From Candidatus Nitrosocaldaceae archaeon (GTDB lineage: Archaea; Thermoproteota; Nitrososphaeria; Nitrososphaerales; Nitrosocaldaceae): 64,000 nucleotides of DNA. This document shows, one piece after another, positions 16,857 to 26,861 of this stretch; position 1 is the first letter of the stretch; every line of letters begins with the position of its first letter. The notes below the pieces were generated by a model, which saw only the letters and a program-made list of their open reading frames with translations, was not told where the DNA came from and made no database searches. A program made the position numbers and the translations under genes. The stretch is from positions 1-64,000 of the forward strand of contig BPGC01000007.1 of NCBI GenBank assembly GCA_026002835.1, read 5' to 3'.

Positions 16857-18886
16857 GGATACTGTTATTAATATTGATAGTAATGATAGATTATGCTTAT
16901 GCTCATTATTATGAGCAATATGCTAATGATGATATAGAATGCTTCTATGATAATTACTCTAATGATAACTTTGATTATTATAGAGAAGACTGTTATTATT
17001 ATGATGATAATTTTAATTATAAATACTGCTATGCTTATGATTATTCATATGATTATGATAATAGTTATGGATATGGATATGGTAATGCATGCTATTGGTA
17101 TGTTGATATTAGCATTAATAGCAGTAAATATATCATATATGATAGATATCCATTATCAAATAATGATCTAACATTATATAAAGGAGATAGTTATGCTTAT
17201 CATGCTAATGTTACTTTAATGTATATTGATGATAGTAATCCTTCTTATATAACTAATGCTTATGCTATTATTCCTGATAATGTATCAATTAATGCTAATG
17301 AGTATCTATTTGATCTGCCTTTAAACGCTACTATTAAGACTGATAATGATATAGATTATGGCTATTATACTATTAATGCTGTAATTGAGTATAAAACTCC
17401 TTATCATTACTATCATTATAGTAATCATTGTTCAATAACTGAAGAAGATACAATATGTAATGATTATAGTAATAGTAATAATGGATATATTGATAGATCT
17501 ATTAATAGAATATTAACTGATTTTGAGGTTGTTAGATACAATCCAAAATTCATAGTATATCCTTATCTATCTTTATCATCAAACAATACATGGTCTTTTG
17601 ATAAGCAATTGATGTTAGCAATACATTATCTAGGTTCTGAAGATAATGGCATTATATATAAGCATAGAAGAGCATTATTAAATGATTATAACAATACTAG
17701 CTATGGTTATCAAGTATTAAAGGGATATGATATACCTACTATCAATAATGATGCTATCAAATATTATCTAAATCAAACTATTAGATTTAATATGATCAAT
17801 CAGACTAGAGACTCTTTTAATAATATATGCTTTAATGATAGTATTGCTTATGATAGTAATAATGATGGTTATCATGATCAAGTTATGTTTATAGAGGAAG
17901 GATACTATGCTATGCAATTATATCATGATATATCATTAAATGATATAATAGATAATGGATTAGCAGATATAACATTAGATGCTAATTTCAATAGTAACTT
18001 TATTGATAATAAAACATTATTCTCATTTAATTATATCTATCCTTCTAGATCATTTAATGCTAATTTCACTATATATTCTATAACTGATGATAATAATGAT
18101 ATTAAACCATTAGTAGTTGATAGGATAAGCATTAGATTCAATCCATATAATGATAGTATAGCATTATATGATTATCTATTAAACAAATATAATTATGATA
18201 TCTATAAAACATATAATCAGTATGATCATAAATTAGTTGATAATATCCTATGCTTAGAGGATGCTATTGCTAATTATAATAGAGTTGATTATATAGCATA
18301 TAATACTGATAGATTGAATGCTAATGTATTATATACTAGCATATTGATTAGCAAATCTGCATTAATGCTATACAATACTAGCAATATATATGATATACCA
18401 TTAAACTATGCTCTAACAGCTCTAACTCCATATAATATAACTATAACTATAACAAAAGATGGTATACCAATAAGTAATGATTATACTCTACCAGCATTGC
18501 AGCAATATAGCAGTTATGTATACTATGCTAACAATGGTAAATATGATTGGACTGATACATATATTAAAAGGTATGATGATACTATAAGTATTGAACCTCC
18601 TAATACTTTTAAGATTAATAATCTTATAGTTAAATATTATGATGATAAAGAGTATACTGATATAATTGATTGCTTATTAGGATGTAAAATATCTATTGAT
18701 AAGAGATATGATGTATGGATAATTATAGATAATGAGTGGCATGGTAGAGCTCAAGCATACTTTAATGCTATTAATAGTAATATAGATAGTTATAATACTG
18801 ATATGTCATTCATATTCATACTATCATTGATAATAGCTGTAAGCATATTGATATTGTTAAGAAGAGCATGGAATGAGATATTCTAA
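16853..18886 (+). CDS. Giant Tyr/Asn/Asp-rich surface protein
   Basis: 677 aa from a GTG that overlaps the preceding stop. Signal peptide (LLLILIVMIDYAYA), then a low-complexity stretch to about residue 80 very rich in Tyr, Asp, Asn and Cys (YCYAYDYSYDYDNSYGYGYG), a long beta-type region with many N-x-S/T sites, and a C-terminal membrane helix followed by RRAWNEIF. First long gene of the conjugation module, so it may be a mating-pair adhesin or an S-layer-penetrating component; no family recognised. Confidence 0.7.
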   Translation: MRILLLILIVMIDYAYAHYYEQYANDDIECFYDNYSNDNFDYYREDCYYYDDNFNYKYCYAYDYSYDYDNSYGYGYGNACYWYVDISINSSKYIIYDRYPLSNNDLTLYKGDSYAYHANVTLMYIDDSNPSYITNAYAIIPDNVSINANEYLFDLPLNATIKTDNDIDYGYYTINAVIEYKTPYHYYHYSNHCSITEEDTICNDYSNSNNGYIDRSINRILTDFEVVRYNPKFIVYPYLSLSSNNTWSFDKQLMLAIHYLGSEDNGIIYKHRRALLNDYNNTSYGYQVLKGYDIPTINNDAIKYYLNQTIRFNMINQTRDSFNNICFNDSIAYDSNNDGYHDQVMFIEEGYYAMQLYHDISLNDIIDNGLADITLDANFNSNFIDNKTLFSFNYIYPSRSFNANFTIYSITDDNNDIKPLVVDRISIRFNPYNDSIALYDYLLNKYNYDIYKTYNQYDHKLVDNILCLEDAIANYNRVDYIAYNTDRLNANVLYTSILISKSALMLYNTSNIYDIPLNYALTALTPYNITITITKDGIPISNDYTLPALQQYSSYVYYANNGKYDWTDTYIKRYDDTISIEPPNTFKINNLIVKYYDDKEYTDIIDCLLGCKISIDKRYDVWIIIDNEWHGRAQAYFNAINSNIDSYNTDMSFIFILSLIIAVSILILLRRAWNEIF

Positions 18887-18896
18887 TTATATTATA
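18886..18896 (+). promoter_or_regulatory. A/T-only start-proximal element, one of many
   Basis: ATTATATTATA just upstream of ATG 18905. The same element precedes many genes here at 2-20 bp from the start (for example before 21893 and, on the minus strand, before 31983 and 35020). Confidence 0.4.
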
Positions 18897-18904
18897 GAGC
18901 AGAT

Positions 18905-19174
18905 ATGGTATTCTCAGAAGTAACAGAAGAAGAGAGAGCTAGATGGATAAGGATGTTAGTGATGTTTGTGCTAATAGGATTCATAATAGCATTTACTCCA
19001 GAACTAACCTCATGGCTAACTGGTATAACTATTGATCCTAATACTGATGATCCTAACATACCAGATGGAATAGAGAATGTTAGCGAGAGATTCTTTGTAT
19101 TTGCTAGATATCTAGGAGCATTAGTTATGGCAGCTGGTGGAGGTGTAGCAGCTATAAAGCTAGAGTTAAGATAA
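18905..19174 (+). CDS. VirB2/pilin-like two-helix protein
   Basis: 89 aa with two hydrophobic helices: VMFVLIGFIIAFTPEL (about 18-34) and a Gly/Ala-rich second one, YLGALVMAAGGGVAAIKLEL (about 68-88). Size and the small-residue second helix resemble VirB2-type pilins. Located just before VirB3/VirB4/VirB6 homologs. Assignment from context and topology. Confidence 0.5.
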   Translation: MVFSEVTEEERARWIRMLVMFVLIGFIIAFTPELTSWLTGITIDPNTDDPNIPDGIENVSERFFVFARYLGALVMAAGGGVAAIKLELR

Positions 19175-19182
19175 CCCTATTA

Positions 19183-19188
19183 TTTTTT
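19183..19188 (+). terminator. T-run terminator
   Basis: TTTTTT between the pilin-like gene and the next membrane gene; could allow high pilin expression relative to downstream genes. Confidence 0.3.
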
Positions 19189-19189
19189 G

Positions 19190-19567
19190 ATGATATGGAT
19201 AATAGCATTAGCATTAATACAGTTATTAGATCAGTATATTGATACAATAATAGCATTATTATTCATAATAATATGGATTATATCATTTGCTATAGATAGC
19301 ATCTATACCTATCATAATAGAATGTATATTAAAGATAGAGAGATGAATATAATAATGTATTATCTTTATGACAAGATACCATATCCATTAATAATAGCAA
19401 TAATATTAACAATAGAATTGATAATGATTATAGGATTAGCATATCTATATACTCAATCATTAAATTATAATCTAAAGATAGAGAATATATCATTGAATAT
19501 GATAGTATTTGCTTATATACATATAGAAGCATTCTTAACATCAAGAAGAACAATAAAAAGGTTATAG
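19190..19567 (+). CDS. Four-helix membrane protein of the conjugation module
   Basis: 125 aa from ATG 19190, nearly all hydrophobic with four probable helices and a basic C-terminus (TSRRTIKRL). No family recognised. Its position suggests a membrane part of the transfer channel. Overlaps the tail of the opposite gene by 6 bp. Confidence 0.55.
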   Translation: MIWIIALALIQLLDQYIDTIIALLFIIIWIISFAIDSIYTYHNRMYIKDREMNIIMYYLYDKIPYPLIIAIILTIELIMIIGLAYLYTQSLNYNLKIENISLNMIVFAYIHIEAFLTSRRTIKRL

Positions 19568-19816
19568 TATATCTATTCTGCTAATAGCTTTATCTCTAAT
19601 CTCTAATACTATTCTGCTATTATCCTTTAATGCTAGATGTATCTTAGAATCACCAGCACTTATTACCATTTGATCATTTATTGCTAGATGAAAGTCTTTG
19701 GTATTTGTTAGATAATGCAGTAATTGCTCATTTACTATTGGTATCTCTTCTTTAATCTTTTGTTCTTCTATTATCTCTTCTTTAACTATCTTATCTCTCT
19801 TCTTAAAGAGCTTCAT
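19562..19816 (-). CDS. Small hypothetical protein, 84 aa
   Basis: A basic/acidic N-terminal stretch (KKRDKIVKEEIIEEQKIKEE) followed by a beta-rich part (DFHLAINDQMVISAGDSKIHLAL). Unrecognised. The start is preceded by TTATATAATGAT. Confidence 0.5.
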   Translation of the reverse strand: MKLFKKRDKIVKEEIIEEQKIKEEIPIVNEQLLHYLTNTKDFHLAINDQMVISAGDSKIHLALKDNSRIVLEIRDKAISRIDIL

Positions 19817-19838
19817 ATCATTATATAATCTATCTTTC

Positions 19839-20128
19839 TTAATTGTTAGAATTCTTTACTCTAACTGGTTTATCTCTATTGATTATGAATCTAATAGCAT
19901 TTATCAATAGTATCTCAAATGGCATATTATATGGCTTATAGAATGTTATAATAATACTATTATTGATAATCCAATTGATAGCTCTACTATCTTAATGCTA
20001 TATGCTATTAATACTGTTAATATCAGTAATGCTAGTTGCTTCATTGATATCTTTAATATTGATAATGATAGTATAGGCTGTTCTATAGCACTAATATCCT
20101 CAAATGATATTATCTCTACTGCTTTCAT
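19839..20128 (-). pseudogene. VirB3/PrgI-like membrane protein, frameshifted
   Basis: The first 60 codons give a cytoplasmic start and two close membrane helices (KQLALLILTVLIAYSI and VELSIGLSIIVLL), the PrgI/VirB3 layout. It then stops, while the next frame continues with ITFYKPYNMPFEILLINAIRFI, matching the family's short cytoplasmic tail. One missing base near 19945 explains the break; restored length about 96 aa, normal for the family. VirB3 works with VirB4, encoded divergently 8 bp away. Confidence 0.65.
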
Positions 20129-20136
20129 ATTATATA

Positions 20137-20712
20137 ATGATGTATGAGATAATAAGCAATAGTAACTTCTTTGCTATGCATGAAGAGAAGCAAAGACTGC
20201 TAATAACAAGATTCCTATCACTGATAAATAATGCTACTATAAATAATGATATAAGGATTATAATGATAAAAGATGCTATTGATAGTAATAGAGTGATAAG
20301 AGTATTTATTGATAGCAGTTATGATATAAGCAATATACTAGAATCTATTGATTTCAGATATAAGATAAGCAATAATCCTTTAATGCTTAATATCATTAAA
20401 GAGTATCCTACCTATCTAAAGTTAATAGATGGATATGCTAGAGTATTAACACTATTATCATTACCATCATCACTATCGATATCATTTGCTTATTCATTAT
20501 TAGATATAGCTAATGCTATTATCATTAAATTGAAAAGAGTTGAGCATTCTTCAGCATTGAATAGTATTATGCGTTTAGAATCATTATTAAAGGCTAGTCA
20601 GAGAATAAAGTTACAAGATAAAGCTATTAGAGCTCAAGCATTGAGAGAAGCATTGTTAAGGCAAGAGACAGCATTATTCAAGCTAACATTAAATGCTATT
20701 CTTAACTGCTAG
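20137..20712 (+). CDS. N-terminal part of a VirB4-like ATPase (separate frame ended by TAG)
   Basis: About 191 aa. The opening (FFAMHEEKQRLLITRFLSLI) and overall pattern fit the N-terminal (CagE/TrbE/VirB) region of archaeal VirB4 proteins. It ends in TAG and the next codon is ATG of the ATPase part in the same frame (TAGATG at 20710-20715). Either a split gene, stop-codon read-through, or a nonsense mutation. Combined length with the ATPase part would be near 580-600 aa, close to compact VirB4 proteins. Confidence 0.6.
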   Translation: MMYEIISNSNFFAMHEEKQRLLITRFLSLINNATINNDIRIIMIKDAIDSNRVIRVFIDSSYDISNILESIDFRYKISNNPLMLNIIKEYPTYLKLIDGYARVLTLLSLPSSLSISFAYSLLDIANAIIIKLKRVEHSSALNSIMRLESLLKASQRIKLQDKAIRAQALREALLRQETALFKLTLNAILNC

Positions 20713-21880
20713 ATGAGTAAGAAGGAATTAGTTAAATTAACTAAGCAGTTTAAAAGACAGAATAACGCTATGTTAGTAAAATTTGATAACATACCATTTA
20801 TGCAGAAGCAGTTATTGTATAATAATGATAAGAAAGAACTGTTTATAGAGTTAGGATCATTAGCAATCATCTATCCTTTTATATCATCAGATATGCTAGA
20901 GTTAGATGGTATAAAGTTAGGTATGAATATAATAACTAAAGCACCAGTAATATATGATTATAGATTAAGGGATAATTATAATATAGTAATATTAGCATCA
21001 TCTGGAGCTGGTAAATCAGTAACAGCAAAGACAATAGTTAATAGATTACTAGCAAAGTATGATTGTTATCTGTATATAATAGATCCACAAGGAGAGTATG
21101 AAAGATCTATCAAGATTGTATAATGCTAATATTATCAAACTATATGATAATGAGCAATTAGGATTAGATCCATTTATGCTATTTGATAAAAGCAATGCAT
21201 GTAATATCATTGCTGATATCATGAATGCACCTGAAGTTATTAAGAAAGAGATAATAGCATTAGGTATAGATCCTACTATTAATATTAATAATATTAATGA
21301 ACTATATGATAAGATAAGTAATGATGCTAAAAGATATCTGATAGATATTATAAAGGATAATAGGTTAAAAGGTTCATTACTGTTAGATGATAGGGCAATA
21401 TTATCATTAAGAGGAAGTTATGGATCAAAGAGTAAAGATTCTTTTCTATTAACATTAGCATTAGCAAAGGTATGGAATGCTATTAATAATCTACCAGTAA
21501 ATATACCTAAAATATTGTTAATAGATGAGGGATGGTTATTATTCAATATAGATACAGCTGCTAAATTTATTAATTTAATAGCTAGAGTTGGAAGGAAATT
21601 AAATGTAATACTATTATTCTTAACACAAAGACCTGAAGATTTGATAGTAAATGAGTATGGTAGAGCTTTATTAGATAATAGCGATACTAAAATACTATTA
21701 AGAAATGATTTTACAGCATCATTAAAGATAGCAGAAGCATTACAATTATCTAAAGAAGAGCAAGAATTACTACCAATACTAATGAGAGGAGAAGCATTAT
21801 TGATAACTAAAGATTATAGATTAAGGATACAGATAATGCCTAGTATTGATGAGTTAAGATTGTTTGCTACAAATCCATAA
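20713..21880 (+). pseudogene. VirB4-like conjugation ATPase, frameshift between Walker A and Walker B
   Basis: Motor ATPase of type IV secretion. Frame 1 (20713-21123) has Walker A ASSGAGKSVTAK at residues 95-106 and runs to IIDPQGEYERS before stopping. Frame 2 (first ATG 21098) continues LSRLYNANIIKLYDNEQLG and holds Walker B ILLIDEGW near its residue 140 and an arginine-rich RVGRKLN/TQRPED region. Removing one base near 21105 rejoins them (EYERLSRLYNAN). As written, no single product carries both nucleotide-binding motifs. Confidence 0.75.
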
Positions 21881-21892
21881 TTATATTATAGA

Positions 21893-22084
21893 ATGTCATT
21901 CGAATCAATATGCGAAAAATGTGGTAGAAGTATAAGCGATAGAGATAGTGTTAGAACATATGATAATAAATTGCTATGCTATATCTGTGCTAGATACGAG
22001 AAGGATAGATACAATAGATATTATGATGATGATAAGAGAGAATTTAATGAAGATGATGATGGATCATATCCATGGTCATGGTAA
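21893..22084 (+). CDS. Small LIM-like zinc protein, 63 aa
   Basis: CEKCGRSISDRDSV...LLCYICAR gives two CxxC pairs in a treble-clef-like spacing, then a very acidic, Tyr-rich tail (DRYNRYYDDDKREFNEDDD). Follows the VirB4 gene by 12 bp. Possibly an accessory protein of the channel or a regulator. Confidence 0.6.
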   Translation: MSFESICEKCGRSISDRDSVRTYDNKLLCYICARYEKDRYNRYYDDDKREFNEDDDGSYPWSW

Positions 22085-22630
22085 TTATTTTTTATAATAA
22101 TATATCTTATTAACTAGTTCTTCAACTGCTATACCATCTTTATATTTCATATTATATGCTATGTTATCTCTAATCTTAAATACACCTTGTTCTCCTCCAG
22201 ATATATAGTATCTATCCTTTAATATTATATCTCTAGCATCAGAATTTATGAATAATAGAACATCTTCTCCTTCTTTAAACTGTATCTCATCTTCTACAAA
22301 ATTATCTATACTATCTCTATTATCTCCAAGAGTTCTAATTGTTATCTCTCTACCATTATAATTACTAGTTAATACTCTATCTATGCTTATAACTATATCA
22401 GTTACTAATATAGGCAATCTTTTATCATTATTACTATAAACCAATATAGGTTCTCTTATATTAGTAACCTTTCCTATTACTATAATATCTGATCTTTCTA
22501 CTAACTCTTCTAATGTTAATTCTGGATATAATTCATTAACTAATACTCTTTGGTTTGAGATGTATATAGATAACGATATTGCTATAATAATTATAGGTAA
22601 AGATATTAGTAGAATAGTTCTTTTATTCAT
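22085..22630 (-). CDS. Membrane-anchored protease-partner paralog (family A)
   Basis: 181 aa. An N-terminal helix then 'LTLEELVERSDIIVIGKVTNI ... EDVLLFIN ... GGEQGVFKI', clearly the same family as 13055-13603 and 30844-31527. Unlike those two it has no protease gene next to it. It converges with the 21893 gene on a shared A/T-rich stretch (ATTATTTTTTATAAT) that may terminate both. Confidence 0.7.
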   Translation of the reverse strand: MNKRTILLISLPIIIIAISLSIYISNQRVLVNELYPELTLEELVERSDIIVIGKVTNIREPILVYSNNDKRLPILVTDIVISIDRVLTSNYNGREITIRTLGDNRDSIDNFVEDEIQFKEGEDVLLFINSDARDIILKDRYYISGGEQGVFKIRDNIAYNMKYKDGIAVEELVNKIYYYKK

Positions 22631-24633
22631 TATAATATTCTAACATAATCTATCTAATAAATATATTATATTATGATATGGCACTAGGCTTAGATGCTGG
22701 TATACTATTAATGGCTACCATTATAGCTGTAATAGCATTTGTAGCAGTAGTCAATTCATGGTTAATACCTTCAACTCAAGCATGGTTTATCGATGCTATG
22801 ATTAGCATGCCAAAATTTGATTATGATAATGATGGTAATGATAACTATCAAACATATATTAGATTAAGAGATATAGCTTTTATAATAATAGCTATTGCTT
22901 TAGTATTCTCAGCATTTATACTATTTGGAGAAGAGTTCTATATATTTAGGAAGCATCAAGCTTTCAGTATAATATCAAATGGTGTTATCTTTATTATACT
23001 ATTATTAGTATTCCCATCATTATGGGATATGTTTGCTTCTTTTATAGAGCAGATATCATACTATATATTAAATCCAGAAGATCCTGATGATATCAATGCT
23101 ATTAATAATAAAGTTGAGTTTATATTCCAACAAATAGGCTCTCCAAACATAGATTGGGATACTATATTACAATTCTTAACAAATCCTAATGATGCAGCTC
23201 AAACTATATTTAGAGATGTATTTTTAGCAGTCTTTAAAGCATTTATTGCTGCTATAACAGTATTCTTGATGTTTGTTATTGGAACTGTTAGGATAGTATT
23301 AACAGCTATAATGATTATAGCATTACCATTATTGTTAGCCTTTTCATTAATACCATTTGCTGATAGAGTTATGAATAGGTTAAAAGATATATTGATAGGA
23401 TTATCATTTGCTCCTATTTTATCATCATTAGTAATAACAGCTGGTATAGCATTATTAAATAGTAGTAGTTTTGATCCATTACAATATTGGATGGCTAGTA
23501 TAGCTATAGGATTATTAGCAATAATGATACCTAGCATAACAGCTCCAGTAGTAGGATCAATAGTTAGTCAATTAACAACTATAGGTTCTGCTGCTATGTT
23601 ATCTGGTTTGTATATTGGCTCACAAGCAGTAATAGGAGGTATAAGAGGTGCTAGTTTATCAATAAATACAGCTATACAATCTGGTATACCATTTACTTCA
23701 TTAGCAATGGCTAAATCTGCTATAAGTGGTTTAGGTAGAGGAGCAATGTATGGAAGTGCTACTGGTATAATACACTCAGCAAGTGAAGCTCTATCAGCTA
23801 CTGGTTTTAATAAACTATCATATCCTATTCAAAGAGCTGAATATAGGTTAAATAGAAGCATAGATAGAGTTGCTAATGTTAGTGCTAATAGATATATACA
23901 AGAAGCAAGTGGTTCATTAACTGAAGGATTACTATCATATCTATCATTACAAGATAGAGATGATATTGATACTAGCAAAGGTATAGCATTTGCTAATACT
24001 ATCAAACAACTAGCAGATAATAATGAGTATGCTAGGATAGCAGATATAGCTAATGATTATCTTAAATTTAATAACATACCAAATAAAGAAGAGTTTGGTA
24101 AAGCTTTTGCTAATCAGATAGAAGCATATAGTAAGAATGCTATAGCTATCAGCAAATTATATCATAATCTAAATGATATAAAGAATAGAGGAGGAGTGTT
24201 ATCATTAGATACTAATACTATTAGTAATTTAATACATGCTAGAGATTATTATAGAGAGTTATCATCTAACAAATATGGTATAATAATACCTAATCCTAAC
24301 TTTGAAGCTTCAGATTTAATTAAGAGATCAGAATATATCAATCCTAATGTTACTAATGCTTATCCTATTAAGTTTAGTATAGCTAGTTTAATGCAAGAAG
24401 CTATAAGCATACCTAGAAGTGAGATACCAGTTAAGGTTAGAGAGGAAGGTCTGAAGGTAATTAGTGATAGCGAAGGGGTTATCGATCTACAGAAGAGTAT
24501 AAGTCAATCAATAAAAGGAATATGGGGCTCTATGAATATAAGGTATGATTCTAGAGAGATAAATAAACTATCATTAGAGTTTGCTAAAGAGATAGCAAAG
24601 TATGATCCAGAAACAATAGGCATTATTATCAAT

Positions 24634-25515
24634 GGCGATTCCTCATTTATAGCCACTAACCATGATCTCAATCATCTTATCAAATACATCATCTCTATTA
24701 TTATACCTAAACTCTAACTCTTTAAGATAGTATGGAAATAACTCTTTACTAACACCATGATATCTTAACAATCTCTCTTTAGCATAACTCCAGAACCCTT
24801 CTATACCATTTATATACACTCTACCATTAGCAAACCTTATACTCTTATCTATCCTCTCATGCTTGAATCCATATAATACTAGAGTATCATATCCCTTGTA
24901 TTTATCAGTATATATTATGCTTCCTCTCTTAACTTTTTTAATAGTCTCTCTTAATATTGTTTCAGCTTTTACATCTTTAACTATCTCTACCTTTACTTTA
25001 CCATTCCTTTCTAGTATACCAAATACTGGTATCTTATTGTTACTACCTCTACCCCTCTTACCTTTACTCTTACCTCCAAAGTATGCCTCATCAATTTCTA
25101 CTTCCCCTTGTAATACATCATCTCTTGAGCAATAATCATATATCTTCTCCCTAATTAATTGGTATATCTTATGTGTAGTAGTGTATGATAATCCTAACTC
25201 TTTACTAGCCTTTAATACTGGTATCTCTAACTCAAATAGCTTCAATGCCATTATAAATTTTGTAAATGGTATCCTTAATCCATATAATATACTATCTTTC
25301 CTTATACTCCATTCATATTTGCAATTATAACATTTATACTTCTTACCCCTAACTCTATAGATTCTATTATTGTTACACCTTATACATCTATCATACCTCT
25401 TTAACAAGCCTTTATCCTTTAACCATTCCTCCGCTTCTTTTTCATCATTTATCTTTGCTAACTTTATTAGCTCCATATCATATTATATGTTAGTGTCTAA
25501 TATTAAGCAATCGCC
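24634..25515 (-). mobile_element. IS1595-family insertion sequence, complete
   Basis: 882 bp. Ends are inverted: GGCGATTCCT at the left, and AGCAATCGCC (reverse complement GGCGATTGCT) at the right. Flanked by an exact 8-bp direct repeat TTATCAAT (24626-24633 and 25516-25523), the target size typical for IS1595. Carries one intact transposase gene. Identical target copies and an intact frame suggest a recent insertion. Confidence 0.93.
24643..25476 (-). CDS. IS1595 (ISXO2-like) transposase
   Basis: 277 aa. N-terminal zinc ribbon CIRCNNN...YKCYNCKYEW, an HTH-like part (KASKELGLSYTTTHKIYQL), then the catalytic domain: Asp in VEIDEAYFGGK, Asp in IIYTDKYKGYDTL, and NGIEGFWSYAK with the third acidic residue and Lys. 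Length and domain order are normal, so it may be active. Confidence 0.93.
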   Translation of the reverse strand: MELIKLAKINDEKEAEEWLKDKGLLKRYDRCIRCNNNRIYRVRGKKYKCYNCKYEWSIRKDSILYGLRIPFTKFIMALKLFELEIPVLKASKELGLSYTTTHKIYQLIREKIYDYCSRDDVLQGEVEIDEAYFGGKSKGKRGRGSNNKIPVFGILERNGKVKVEIVKDVKAETILRETIKKVKRGSIIYTDKYKGYDTLVLYGFKHERIDKSIRFANGRVYINGIEGFWSYAKERLLRYHGVSKELFPYYLKELEFRYNNRDDVFDKMIEIMVSGYK

Positions 25516-25652
25516 TTATCAATAAATTACCAGAACTAAATAATTATCTGCCAAGCAGAATAAATGCTGATATGTTTAAACTAGCAGATACACTACTACC
25601 AGATATACATTTGCAAAGGATGTATAGTCAATTTAAGAAGAATACATAATTT

Positions 25653-26768
25653 TTATTTGATATAATTTGGTTTATATTCTGGTATTGGTATATCTCTCTT
25701 AATCATCTCTTCTAAATATAGATGAATTAATTCAAATCTACCAGTATAATCTAATAGTCTTAATGGATCTTTATAGCTAGATAATATTATCTTTGCTTCT
25801 CTTCTAGCGTTATCTATATCTTTATTCATTATAGCATTATACCATGCTTTACATGCTTCTATTATCTTAGGTTCATCATTCTCATCAAATGTACCAGTAT
25901 CGGGATGATAATAATCATATACACATAACTGTGCTACTCTAGTAAACCTAGAATTATGTAATATGAAATTACTATCTTCATGATTTACATTTATACCAAC
26001 TAACCAACCCTCAATCTCTTTTATAATATACTTGTTAGTATCTCTATAACTATTTCTAAATATCTTAGAATCAATATACTCTATATTAGCTTGTAACTTC
26101 ATAGTCTCTTTTGTTACTTTATCTAGAAAGTATGGAGTATGGTTATTAGTAATTGATTTTATTAATGTCTTATAGCCTATACCTTCTGCTTTAGCTCTAT
26201 GAATAAGATAGTAATCTTCTGGTTTATTTGGATAATTCCATTTACTAAAATCAATATCATTAATCCATCTCTTAATATATGGCTCTAATTCTAATCTATG
26301 CTCATCTAAATAGATATACTTCTTCTCTATGCTAAAATTATTTAATATACTTAAAGCATGTTTCTCATACTCTTCCCAATTATTGAATACTCTATCCTCA
26401 ACATGTTTATACTCTCCATATATACCATTATCTTCCCATACATATATTGGAACCTTTATCATCACATTATAATTATTAATTCTATCCTTTATATCATTAA
26501 ATATATTATCGATATCATTACATCTAATCTCTAACAGATATTTATTATCATCAACAAAATCTATTGATATCTTTTTACTAAAACCTTTAATCAATCTATA
26601 TGCTAATATCTGATTATATGCTAGTTGTAATATAATACCTTCTTTATTATCTTCAAATACCATCCTATTATTTGTTAAATACAATATTCCCTTATACCTT
26701 CTATCATTTATCTTACACTTTGCATTAACTTGCTTAATAATATACTCATTATCATTTAATACTAGCAT
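25653..26768 (-). CDS. Hypothetical protein with GRAM/PH-like N-terminus
   Basis: 371 aa. Residues about 15-95 (YKGILYLTNNRMVFEDN...) match the pattern of GRAM/PH-like domains, which bind membranes or proteins. The rest is acidic, Tyr/Asn-rich and unassigned. Its stop is 3 bp from the old VirB6 stop, so the two genes are convergent. Role in transfer unknown. Confidence 0.6.
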   Translation of the reverse strand: MLVLNDNEYIIKQVNAKCKINDRRYKGILYLTNNRMVFEDNKEGIILQLAYNQILAYRLIKGFSKKISIDFVDDNKYLLEIRCNDIDNIFNDIKDRINNYNVMIKVPIYVWEDNGIYGEYKHVEDRVFNNWEEYEKHALSILNNFSIEKKYIYLDEHRLELEPYIKRWINDIDFSKWNYPNKPEDYYLIHRAKAEGIGYKTLIKSITNNHTPYFLDKVTKETMKLQANIEYIDSKIFRNSYRDTNKYIIKEIEGWLVGINVNHEDSNFILHNSRFTRVAQLCVYDYYHPDTGTFDENDEPKIIEACKAWYNAIMNKDIDNARREAKIILSSYKDPLRLLDYTGRFELIHLYLEEMIKRDIPIPEYKPNYIK

Positions 26769-26861
26769 ATACTATATTAGTAATAATTAGATAAAGGCTT
26801 TACTATTATTATCTATTAGTTATTACATACTAGATATTACATAAAAGTTATTAAGGAGTAA

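Larger units (their letters stand above)
22678..25649 (+). pseudogene. VirB6/TrbL-like channel protein interrupted by an insertion sequence
   Basis: Polytopic protein: about eight membrane helices in residues 1-310, then a long cytoplasmic tail. This is the VirB6/TrbL layout, and it follows VirB2-, VirB3- and VirB4-like genes. The frame runs intact to Asn652 (24633), where an IS1595-type element begins. Removing the element and one 8-bp target copy restores the frame (GIIIN then KLPELNNYLPSRIN...) to a TAA at 25647-25649, giving 693 aa. As sequenced, the last 41 residues are replaced by 27 element-encoded codons, ending at 24717. Confidence 0.8.
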
